Source: an uncultured Planctomycetaceae bacterium
GTDB taxonomy: Bacteria; Planctomycetota; Planctomycetia; Planctomycetales; Planctomycetaceae
Reading direction: 5' to 3'
Length of the DNA stretch: 7,200 nt
NCBI GenBank assembly: GCA_903921605.1
Contig: CAIXQV010000198.1
Location: 1-7,200 of the forward strand
Shown: in pieces, positions 1 to 6,349 of the stretch
How positions within the stretch are numbered: position 1 is the stretch's first letter
Layout: each line of letters starts with the position of its first letter
Position numbers and translations under genes: made by a program
The notes under the pieces: generated by a model
What the model was told of the DNA's origin: nothing
Databases searched by the model: none
Seen by the model: only the letters and a program-made list of their open reading frames with translations

Positions 1-184
1 TCGTAGCCATCCTGTCTGTCCTAACGTCATCAAAACCGGACCAACTGGAACGACCTGACTTTTCGGAACCGTCGATAGACAAGGCGGTGGCTTATTGACT
101 GGAGCAATTCCGGGCGAGTCACTCAATCGTCATGAAAGCAAAGTCCGGATCGGGCAGTTTTCCTGAACCGGCCAACGTTGAGAC

Positions 185-188
185 AGGG
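185..188 (+). promoter_or_regulatory. Ribosome binding site deciding the start of the YHS-like gene
   Basis: AGGG lies nine bases before the ATG at 198 and directly abuts the ATG at 189. The spacing favours 198, which also gives a clean signal peptide. The ATG at 132 has only a loose GGGCGAG about 15 bases upstream. Confidence 0.5.
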
Positions 189-197
189 ATGGATCTC

Positions 198-2327
198 ATG
201 AAGACACGAAGACTTGTTCGCCGCTCACTTCTGACGGCGGCTGTTTCAACAGCGTCGCTGTTAGCTACACTGGAATCCCGCGCCCTGGGATTTGAAATCA
301 CCGCTTCGCCAGCATCATCCGGGATTCAGCGCGTTCAGTATCAGCCGGGGCAGCAGGGACAGCCAGCTCAGGCCAACCCGGCTGTGACTGCAGAACTCAA
401 GAAGATGTTCGAGGAGAGTGGACAGCCTATGCCTTCGATGAATCCTCGGGATTTGCCGAATGCCCAGGGGCAGACCAATAATGTTAGACCAACTCAACGA
501 CCAGCGGGCCAGCAGACCGGCAAGCCTCAGAGTTACGCTCAGCCAACCTCTGCTCAGAAAAACTCGAAGCCTCAAGCCGGTATGCAGCAGGCTTCGACGA
601 AAGCTCCTGAAAAAGCACAGCAGCCGGCGAAGAAGAACTTTCTGCAGAAATTCATGGGAGGCATCACCGGACAGAACAAGAAAGCCGCCGATGCCACTGT
701 TGTTCCGCCAGTTCCACCCGGCTATGTAGAACCACCACCGGCTCCTCCTTCAGGCGGATCCAGCGTTGCTCAGGCTCCGAAGCCTCAGGGGCAGCCAGCA
801 GCCATGCAGAATCGTCCATCGGGCGTTCAGACGATGCAGAACGGGAAGCAAGGCGCGCCGCAGAACGGCATGCAAAGCCATCTCGCAAGTCAGAGTCGAC
901 CGATGCCTGCAGCAAGTGCTCGTCCCGCCCTTGGAAGTCAGTCGCAAGTCAAAAACACGGCCCCTCAGAACAATGCGCCAACAAAGTCGGTGCCAGTTCG
1001 AACGGCCCAGGCCACTGCAACCAATGGACAGGTTCGAGCGGCCAGCCAGCCTTCGCAACCGGTCCCTGCGGTTCCGGTCGCGGCAAGTTCAACACCTCGC
1101 AACCCACGAGCCTCTGCACCGCCTCAACCGGTCGCGAATGCGCAGCAGTTTGTTCAGCCCGGCACCGCACCTGCGTTCATGCCGTCAGTGAAGAAGAATC
1201 TGAACGAGGTGCAGGCAACGATACCTCAGGTGAAGTCACCTGCCACAGCTCAGGCAGTTCCGAATCCGAAGCCAGTCATGGCGGAGACCAAGGCTCCTGC
1301 GAAACCAGCTGAGGATGGTTTTGTTGATCCGTTCAACGAATCCGAATTGGCAGCGGATACCAATGAGTCTCTGGATCTTGATTCGTTAGCGACTCCGAAG
1401 CTCGAAGAGACTGTTCAGGCTGCCCAAGCAGCGACTACTACAGTCGTGGAAAAGTCAGCAACAGCCTCTGCAGCGGCGGCGAATTCTTTGGCAGAAAACC
1501 CGTTTGTGGAAGAAGCGAAAGAGCTGGCAAAAGAAGCCAAGTCAAAGAATCCTTTGACAGGTGTTCGACTCAACACGTCCGACGAAGAGATGTTCAGCGC
1601 TGACTCGGCAAAGACTATTGTGAAAAAAGCACTCCCCGCTGCCGGAGCGGCTGCTGAGACAGCAGAGGCACTGGGAAATGCCATCGCACCGGTGGAAGAG
1701 TTTGGACAAAGCCTTCCCGCGATCGATTTGCCCACTGTTGATGATGCTGTAGAAACTGCGGATACGGAAATCACGACAGCTCCTGACATCGACTTTCCCG
1801 AGTTGGATGCTCAGGATGCAGCCGATGCGAAAGGAACTGCACCTCTCGTAAACACTCCGGAACAGCAGGAATCTACTCCACCGGTTGCTGCTGAAGCTTC
1901 TGGTGCCCCTCTCAGGAGTGTAGATGCGGAGCGACTACAGCAGATCGCTGAACAGGATCGACGCTCTCATCAGCAGCGACAGATTCAGTCGCGATCTGGC
2001 CAGGCGGGCTTCAAAGGGTTCTGCCCCGTGGAACTTCGCGACCGTCGAGAACTGATCGATACGAATCCGCAATTCACTGCAACCTTTGGACTCCAGACTT
2101 ATACGTTCTCTTCAGCAGAAGCCAGGACCGCGTTTGAAGCCGACCCTTCTCGCTACGCTCCGGCCGCTGGTGGCAGCGACGTTGTCCTGTTGGTTAACAG
2201 TGGTGAAGAAGAACAAGGCATGCTGGACTACGCGTTGTGGTACCGCGATCGTCTCTATCTTTTCCGATCACGTGAAACCATGGCGATGTTCAACAAAGAT
2301 CCTCAAAGATTTGCGAACCAGTATTGA
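198..2327 (+). CDS. Exported, Pro/Gln/Ala-rich protein with C-terminal duplicated YHS-like module
   Basis: Function unknown; probably an exported or envelope protein. I chose the ATG at 198 (710 residues) because an AGGG at 185-188 lies nine bases upstream and the protein then begins with a typical signal peptide: basic MKTRRLVRR, hydrophobic SLLTAAVSTASLLATL, and likely cleavage near residues 28-31. In-frame ATGs at 132 and 189 are possible; the one at 132 would put a polar 22-residue extension ahead of the signal. Residues about 45-370 are low-complexity, rich in Pro, Gln, Ala and Ser, and surely disordered. Residues about 370-590 are acidic and Ala-rich, with three short [N/D]P[F/L] motifs. 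The C-terminus (about 606-710) starts with GFCPVEL (Cys at 609) and contains two similar copies of a Y-x-F-x-S-x-E...F-x-x-DP-x-R pattern (635-654 and 688-707), which resembles the YHS domain. YHS domains are often metal-associated, but only one Cys is present here, so metal binding is unproven. A terminator follows 65 bases after the stop. Confidence 0.85.
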   Translation: MKTRRLVRRSLLTAAVSTASLLATLESRALGFEITASPASSGIQRVQYQPGQQGQPAQANPAVTAELKKMFEESGQPMPSMNPRDLPNAQGQTNNVRPTQRPAGQQTGKPQSYAQPTSAQKNSKPQAGMQQASTKAPEKAQQPAKKNFLQKFMGGITGQNKKAADATVVPPVPPGYVEPPPAPPSGGSSVAQAPKPQGQPAAMQNRPSGVQTMQNGKQGAPQNGMQSHLASQSRPMPAASARPALGSQSQVKNTAPQNNAPTKSVPVRTAQATATNGQVRAASQPSQPVPAVPVAASSTPRNPRASAPPQPVANAQQFVQPGTAPAFMPSVKKNLNEVQATIPQVKSPATAQAVPNPKPVMAETKAPAKPAEDGFVDPFNESELAADTNESLDLDSLATPKLEETVQAAQAATTTVVEKSATASAAAANSLAENPFVEEAKELAKEAKSKNPLTGVRLNTSDEEMFSADSAKTIVKKALPAAGAAAETAEALGNAIAPVEEFGQSLPAIDLPTVDDAVETADTEITTAPDIDFPELDAQDAADAKGTAPLVNTPEQQESTPPVAAEASGAPLRSVDAERLQQIAEQDRRSHQQRQIQSRSGQAGFKGFCPVELRDRRELIDTNPQFTATFGLQTYTFSSAEARTAFEADPSRYAPAAGGSDVVLLVNSGEEEQGMLDYALWYRDRLYLFRSRETMAMFNKDPQRFANQY

Positions 2328-2392
2328 TGCAGAAGCGAAGGAGCCTTCCTTCAGAATCTGAACTGGAATTCAATAAATTCAACCCTCGTGCA

Positions 2393-2423
2393 GGGAGCAT
2401 TCGTCACTGGTGCTCCCTTTTTT
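2393..2423 (+). terminator. Rho-independent terminator after the YHS-like gene
   Basis: GGGAGCA (2393-2399) pairs perfectly with TGCTCCC (2411-2417) around an 11-base loop and is followed at once by six T residues (2418-2423). A T-G wobble can extend the stem by one pair. This ends the transcript of the upstream gene. Confidence 0.88.
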
Positions 2424-2807
2424 CGTTGATAGCAATGAAGCCAACCGCTTCAACTTCACGCGAACAAAATCTTCGGCAACACCAATAGCTCAGTATTTCA
2501 AAACGAAGAATCTTTCTTGAGCTTTGTGCGAGAGCTGCAGAAGTACTCCACGCTGCTGAAACTCGTTTCATCAAATGGCCTCGGCGCCACGAAATTCTTC
2601 CTGAGTTTCAAGGAGGAGTCTTGATTCGGCAACATAGGCATGTCACGCAAAGGCCACGCCCCGCAACGATTGCCGAAATGCTTTGCGATCGGCAAAAAAT
2701 GCCGGGCTCATGATTCTCCAGATCGCCTCTAACGCCAAAAACAAGTATTTCTTTTGAATGCATCAAAGTTTTGTTCAGAATCATCAAGAACACGTGTTGA
2801 CTCATTC

Positions 2808-2832
2808 GGCCGACCGGCGATATCACTCGGCC
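2808..2832. repeat. Inverted repeat (6-base arms)
   Basis: GGCCGA (2808-2813) and TCGGCC (2827-2832) are perfect inverted copies around a 13-base loop. There is no T tract, so it is not a terminator. It could form an RNA hairpin in the leader of the downstream regulator or be a protein-binding site; a chance occurrence is possible at this length. Confidence 0.35.
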
Positions 2833-2841
2833 TCTCAACGA

Positions 2842-2860
2842 GGATTCACCAGCTGAATCC
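2842..2860. repeat. Inverted repeat (7-base arms)
   Basis: GGATTCA (2842-2848) and TGAATCC (2854-2860) form a perfect seven-pair stem with a five-base loop. No T tract follows. The left arm plus the next base, GGATTCAC, recurs at 2896-2903 in the next inverted repeat. Confidence 0.45.
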
Positions 2861-2892
2861 AAAGTGCTCCTTTCAATTCTCCTCTCGATCTT

Positions 2893-2909
2893 TCCGGATT
2901 CACTCCGGA
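2893..2909. repeat. Inverted repeat (6-base arms)
   Basis: Two copies of the self-complementary hexamer TCCGGA (2893-2898 and 2904-2909) flank TTCAC, so the segment can form a six-pair hairpin with a five-base loop or act as a pair of palindromic sites. It lies 140 bases before the regulator start. Confidence 0.4.
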
Positions 2910-2991
2910 CCACTGAGCTGTTTTCTGACTCTGAACTTTTTGGTTGGTGCCTCACACTTGCCGGAATCAGTCAGCTTCAGAAACGATTCAG

Positions 2992-3028
2992 TCCCCTCTC
3001 GTCGCTCTCCCCTCTGTCTCTCCCCTCT
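2992..3028 (+). repeat. Polypyrimidine tract with three TCCCCTCT copies
   Basis: TCCCCTCT occurs at 2992-2999, 3008-3015 and 3021-3028 within a nearly pure C/T stretch that ends about 15 bases before the regulator's ribosome site (GAGGA, 3040-3044). C/T-rich RNA of this kind is unstructured and could pair with purine-rich segments including the ribosome site; this role is an inference. Confidence 0.55.
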
Positions 3029-3048
3029 GATCTCAGATTGAGGAAATC

Positions 3049-4557
3049 ATGAACGAGTTCCCGAACGGCGCTCATCATGAGCCGCATATCCTGCGGTTCC
3101 CCCAGCCAACATCCGCTGCACCTGTAACTCCACAGGCAGCCACACCTGAAACAACAGAAGCACCAAACCGCACGGTTCTGGTGTTCTCTCCTCGGCCAGG
3201 AGCTCGTCAGTTACTCGCTGACGATGTTCGAAAGCGAGGAATGCAGGTTTGTGAAACGGACAGCCCGGATGCCATGCTGTTTCACTTGAGCCGTCAGGAA
3301 TTTGCCTGCTGCATTATTGATGATGCGGATACGGTCTCACGAATTCAGGAAGTCAACGCAGCGATCCGCAGCCACTCGAAAGCGGCTCAGGTCATCTGCA
3401 TCGTCGGCGAGGATTCTCGCTGGGGACGTGAAACTGTTCCAACCTTCGAATGCGAAGTGATGGAACGACCTTATTCAGCATCTCGCTTCGGCGCAGCTCT
3501 GCTGAACGCTCTCAAACGCGGCGAACTGATCCGCGAAAACGAAAAACTGCGACGTCAGTTGCTTAACCGCAACCTGATGGATCTGGTCGGCAGCACGCCC
3601 GCCATGCAGTCTCTGCGAGAATCCATCCGCATCGCTGCTGATGACGATCGAACTGTTCTGGTTCGCGGCGAACCAGGCAGCGGAACGACTCTGATTGCTG
3701 AAGGTCTGCATCGCTGCAGTCGCCGAGCTGGCAAGCCGTTCCTGCGAATCGACTGCAGTCTGCACTCTGTCGAAACTCTGGAGCATCAGCTTTTTGGTGA
3801 TGCGACTCCGGATGGCTTCCCCGGCTATCTGAAGATGGGTGATGGCGGTTCGATCCTGCTCGACAATGTCGACACGGTTGCTTTGCCATTTCAGAAACGT
3901 CTGGCCCAGCTGCTGGAACAGCGAGCCGCCGCTGTACTTCACGGAACGATGGACGGACCCAATATTCGGTTCATTGCGGCAACGCACTGCGACCTGAATC
4001 GACTGGCCATGGAAGGCCGGTTCCGTGACGACCTGCTGCAACACCTGAGTGGAATCACGCTGCAGTCTCCACCACTGCGAGTCCGCACGAACGATATCCC
4101 GCTGCTGGTCGAACACTTCATCAGCCAGATCTCGCTGAAGGAAGGTCGCCCACCGCGACAGGTCAGTGCCGAAGCCGTTCGAGTTCTCGAGAGCCATCCG
4201 TGGCCAGGCAATGTTCGCGAACTGCAGAACGTTGTTGAACGCTGCTGCACTGTCGATGTGACAGAAATGATCGGTCCTGAAGATCTGCGACCATGGTTGC
4301 AGAACGACACGATCGAAGAAGGTGCCGAGTGTGTCGGTATGACACTGGCCGAGATGGAACGCAAGCTGATTGAATCAACATTCGCTCGCTGCAACGGCAA
4401 CCGTGAGAAGACGGCTCAGATTCTGCAGATCGGTCTGCGAACTCTGTCCGGGAAACTCAGAGAATACGGTTACCCTCCACGAGGCGGCCCCGGTTCAAAC
4501 ATCAAGCGACCTGTTGTTCCTGCAGCGATTGTTGCAGAACAGCGTCGAGCCGCCTGA
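3049..4557 (+). CDS. NtrC/Fis-family transcription regulator with degenerate receiver and AAA+ motifs
   Basis: Cytoplasmic DNA-binding regulator of 502 residues, in the layout of sigma-54 activators. The ATG at 3049 follows GAGGA (3040-3044). After a Pro-rich N-terminus, residues 41-155 are receiver-like: Asp91 sits at the phosphoacceptor place, but the acidic pair is replaced by Ser47-Pro48 and the usual Lys of the KP(F/Y) motif by Arg140. A charged linker (about 156-172) leads to an AAA+ domain (about 178-405). Walker A reads GEPGSGTT (207-214), with Thr213 for the Lys; Walker B reads LLDN (270-273), with Asn273 for the Glu. The GAFTGA loop is absent and the stretch between LFG (248-250) and GG (266-267) is about six residues short. 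In FRDDLLQHL (325-333) Arg326 is kept but the second arginine finger is His332. The sensor II motif WPGNVREL (385-392) is intact. A Fis-type helix-turn-helix lies at about 432-475 (GNREKTAQIL...RTLSGKLREYG). Family assignment is firm; ATP-driven sigma-54 activation is unlikely. It may instead act as a plain repressor or activator, or in a mixed oligomer. Confidence 0.92.
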   Translation: MNEFPNGAHHEPHILRFPQPTSAAPVTPQAATPETTEAPNRTVLVFSPRPGARQLLADDVRKRGMQVCETDSPDAMLFHLSRQEFACCIIDDADTVSRIQEVNAAIRSHSKAAQVICIVGEDSRWGRETVPTFECEVMERPYSASRFGAALLNALKRGELIRENEKLRRQLLNRNLMDLVGSTPAMQSLRESIRIAADDDRTVLVRGEPGSGTTLIAEGLHRCSRRAGKPFLRIDCSLHSVETLEHQLFGDATPDGFPGYLKMGDGGSILLDNVDTVALPFQKRLAQLLEQRAAAVLHGTMDGPNIRFIAATHCDLNRLAMEGRFRDDLLQHLSGITLQSPPLRVRTNDIPLLVEHFISQISLKEGRPPRQVSAEAVRVLESHPWPGNVRELQNVVERCCTVDVTEMIGPEDLRPWLQNDTIEEGAECVGMTLAEMERKLIESTFARCNGNREKTAQILQIGLRTLSGKLREYGYPPRGGPGSNIKRPVVPAAIVAEQRRAA

Positions 4558-4593
4558 TACGAATCACTACGAAAAGAACCTCCCCCCCTCCAG

Positions 4594-4634
4594 AAAAGGG
4601 CGAGCTTTCCCCCGGAAGCTCGCTCTTTTCTTTT
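4594..4634 (+). terminator. Strong Rho-independent terminator after the regulator gene
   Basis: The arms 4594-4607 and 4616-4629 pair over 14 positions with one G-T wobble around an eight-base loop. The outer four A-T pairs include the start of the T tract (TTTTCTTTT, 4626-4634). It separates the regulator from the next gene, so that gene needs its own promoter. Confidence 0.92.
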
Positions 4635-4639
4635 GCGCA

Positions 4640-4651
4640 GCAGAGTTCTGC
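4640..4651. repeat. Small palindrome upstream of the secretin-like gene
   Basis: GCAGA (4640-4644) and TCTGC (4647-4651) are inverted copies around two bases, in the only stretch between the terminator and the start codon at 4695. It could be an operator, but it is short and may be chance. Confidence 0.22.
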
Positions 4652-4694
4652 CAGTCACGTTGCAAATCTCGCCAGCCCTGTCGGAGAAATCTCA

Positions 4695-5585
4695 ATGTGC
4701 CGTTGTCTCATTGTGGTCTTTCTTTGCATTTCCAGCACGGCGTTTGCTCAAAGCAGTCGACAACCTACGCAGTTCCTCGCCCCCCGTGCCGCGGTCAGCA
4801 CCAACGATATCATTGAACACGCTGATGACCCGGTGCCTTTGGAGCAGCCGCAGTTCTCATTCACGATTCGTCTATGGACAGCATCCGAACGAATCATAGA
4901 GGCAGTACTTGATCCGCCTGCGATCCAAAGGGACGAATCGCCCGTTGCACCTCCGTTTGAAGGCTGGGAGCCCCATTCCGCTGGAAAGACTTTGCAAATC
5001 CGGTCGTTTGAGACGCGCGTCAAGCTGGCTCCGGAGATCGCCGGCGGCCCTGCACTCATTGAGCTTTCTGATCAACAGCTTGCTGATTTCATTGATGCCG
5101 CACAGGGAGACAGCCGGTCCAACGTCATCACGGCTCCAAAGCTCACAGTGTTCTGTGAACAGGTCGGACAAGTTCAGGACGAATCGAAAGTCCCGTTCCT
5201 GTACAAAGGTACGGATGGGAAACAATATCGATCATCGGCCATCGAAGGAACTCGCATCTTCGTCAGAACGACTCGTCGTGAAGACGGAGAAATTGAAGCG
5301 GACGCTCAGATTGAACTTCACGCGCTGCCGAACCGCCATGAAATCCCGCTGACCGAAGATCACGTTCTTTCACGTCCGCCGGAACAGACGGTAACGACAA
5401 TGGCGCTCTCGGGAATTCTGAAAAAACAACAGCTTCACCTGGCCATGATTTCCCCCGAGCCGACTGCCGAGCCTGAGTTGTCCGAATCGCTGATCCGGCG
5501 AGCCGGCTTCTTCCGAAAGCAACCAAGCCCCCTGATCAGAACAGTTGCTGTCTTGACCGTGAGCCGACAGGCAGTTTCTGAATAG
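4695..5585 (+). CDS. Small exported protein with a secretin-like beta core
   Basis: A 296-residue exported protein whose role is not known. The ATG at 4695 is preceded by GGAGA (4683-4687) at seven bases. The first 18 residues are a signal peptide with cleavage motif AFA before Gln19. The mature part follows the order of the secretin (GspD/PilQ) C-terminal core: a strand like the domain's opening (QFSFTIRLW, 53-61); LSDQQLADFIDAAQGDSRSN (124-143) followed by VITAPKLTVF (144-153), the usual 'x-x-aP-x-l-t' strand; VPF (166-168); GTRIFVRTT (185-193) then a D-G-E-I-E turn and IELHA (206-210); and TTMALSGILKKQQLHLAMIS (234-253) where secretins have the G-q-t-v-x-l-G-G-l strand. The G-G pair itself is not conserved. 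N0-N3 ring domains are absent, so a gated outer-membrane channel is doubtful. Similarity was judged by eye; a profile search would decide. It stands alone between two terminators. Confidence 0.8.
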   Translation: MCRCLIVVFLCISSTAFAQSSRQPTQFLAPRAAVSTNDIIEHADDPVPLEQPQFSFTIRLWTASERIIEAVLDPPAIQRDESPVAPPFEGWEPHSAGKTLQIRSFETRVKLAPEIAGGPALIELSDQQLADFIDAAQGDSRSNVITAPKLTVFCEQVGQVQDESKVPFLYKGTDGKQYRSSAIEGTRIFVRTTRREDGEIEADAQIELHALPNRHEIPLTEDHVLSRPPEQTVTTMALSGILKKQQLHLAMISPEPTAEPELSESLIRRAGFFRKQPSPLIRTVAVLTVSRQAVSE

Positions 5586-5591
5586 CTCATG

Positions 5592-5653
5592 ACAGCCGGT
5601 CGATTCTGTCCTAAGTTTGACCGGCCGACATCGGCTGTTTGCGTTTTCTTTTT
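5592..5653 (+). terminator. Probable terminator after the secretin-like gene, with alternative pairings
   Basis: ACAGCCG (5592-5598) pairs with CGGCTGT (5632-5638), and the overlapping GCCGGTC (5595-5601) pairs with GACCGGC (5619-5625). A third short stem, GCCGA/TCGGC (5624-5635), uses the same bases. T-rich sequence follows (TTTTCTTTTT, 5644-5653). The first or third stem followed by the T tract fits a terminator for the plus-strand gene. The reverse strand has no T tract on its far side, so it is not clearly bidirectional. Confidence 0.6.
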
Positions 5654-5711
5654 GTGCAATTAGCCATGAAATTTCACTCAAATAAAAAACTCTTCGAATA
5701 GCTGCAGCAGT

Positions 5712-6302
5712 TCATCCCATCTGCCACCGCTTGATCGCCTCGACGGGCCACACAAGCATAAGGACATTCAGCAGCAGCGAATCTCGGATCGTAAGCAGAA
5801 GAATCAACTCGGTTAGCAGGAAGAACACGATCGAATTGCGAAACCCCAGGCGGCGAGCCAGCAAGTATCCGACAATACAGGCAATGAGGTCGCCGGCAGA
5901 GTTCATGATCGAATCTCCAAAATAATCTTTGGAGATTGTGGCGGCTCGATAGCGTTCAATGATGGTCGGTGAGTTCTCCAGAATTTCCCAGCCTGCTTCC
6001 AGGATGACAGCCGTCAGAAAACGACTCGCTTCCGACACCCTGCCTGGCAGCCAATACAACAGCCCGCACAAAACAACGCCATGAAGCACGTGCGTAAAAA
6101 AGTACGGGTCCACAAGGTGCTGCGAATTGTGTGACGACCAGATGTCCCATGACCACGGGGACAGACCGCCACATCTGCACCACAAAGGCTGGCCCATAAG
6201 ATAGAGGACGATTGCCATCGCCATACCGACCGCGACAGCGTTCAATCGCGAACGCCGAGAATCAATGGCGGCGATCTCCTTCTGTTGCTCTTCTGTCTGC
6301 AT
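5712..6302 (-). CDS. DUF2585 / UPF0314 family membrane protein
   Basis: A 196-residue integral membrane protein of unknown function. The ATG at 6302 is preceded, in transcription direction, by GAAGGT about nine bases upstream. Recognisable family motifs are GQPLWCRCG (37-45), NSQHLVDPYFFTHVLHG (59-75), EAGWEILENSPTIIERYRAA (102-121) and DYFGDSIMNSAGD (126-138). Hydrophobic segments lie at about 20-38, 70-85, 93-106, 134-151, 157-171 and 174-187. Length matches the family, which is best known from alphaproteobacteria. The many conserved His, Glu, Arg and Asp residues near the membrane face suggest an enzymatic or binding role, but none is established. It lies about 47 bases downstream of the DUF72 gene on the same strand and is probably co-transcribed with it. 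It converges with the secretin-like gene; no good terminator was seen for it. Confidence 0.9.
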   Translation of the reverse strand: MQTEEQQKEIAAIDSRRSRLNAVAVGMAMAIVLYLMGQPLWCRCGGLSPWSWDIWSSHNSQHLVDPYFFTHVLHGVVLCGLLYWLPGRVSEASRFLTAVILEAGWEILENSPTIIERYRAATISKDYFGDSIMNSAGDLIACIVGYLLARRLGFRNSIVFFLLTELILLLTIRDSLLLNVLMLVWPVEAIKRWQMG

Positions 6303-6349
6303 ACCTGCCGGACCTTCGTCAAGACTATGGTCGTGAATTAGCGAAGCGA

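Larger units (their letters stand above)
2424..3048. other. 625-base intergenic region / leader of the regulator gene
   Basis: No convincing gene was found on either strand. The open frames here lack a credible start with ribosome site, have no recognisable motif, or overlap each other in incompatible frames. The left half (2424-2800) shows no clear structure. The right half holds three short inverted repeats between 2808 and 2909 and a C/T-rich tract with three TCCCCTCT copies just before the regulator. It probably contains the promoter and 5' untranslated leader of the regulator gene, but no convincing -35/-10 or sigma-54 (-24/-12) pair could be assigned. Confidence 0.55.

Noticed and set aside
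95..123. TTGACT at 95-100 as a -35 box for the first gene.
   Set aside because: The position expected for the -10 box reads GTCACT, which does not resemble TATAAT.
2439..2625. Plus-strand open stretch reading FLSFVRELQKYSTLLKLV, protein-like in appearance.
   Set aside because: It has no ATG and no ribosome site, and it could not be linked to any family. It could be a remnant, but there is not enough to call a pseudogene.
2621..2713. Short frame of 30 codons from a TTG with AGGAGG (2611-2616) just upstream.
   Set aside because: The ribosome-like site is good, but the start is TTG, the peptide shows no signal, helix or known motif, and nothing else supports expression. A chance AGGAGG is likely.
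2608..2955. 115-codon open frame on the minus strand in the intergenic region.
   Set aside because: Its composition is erratic with no recognisable motif or ribosome site, and it runs antisense through the inverted repeats of the leader.
2941..2962. Possible sigma-54 (-24/-12) promoter ahead of the regulator: GG at 2946-2947 and TTGC ending at 2961.
   Set aside because: The gap between GG and GC is 12 bases instead of the required 10, and the rest of the consensus is poor.
3475..4197. 240-codon open frame on the minus strand inside the regulator gene.
   Set aside because: It is a shadow of the well-supported NtrC-type coding frame, a common result of codon bias.
5682..5711. Terminator for the minus-strand DUF2585 gene at the T run antisense to 5685-5691.
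   Set aside because: The preceding sequence has only palindromes with no loop room (TTCGAA, GCTGCAGC) and no proper stem next to the T run.
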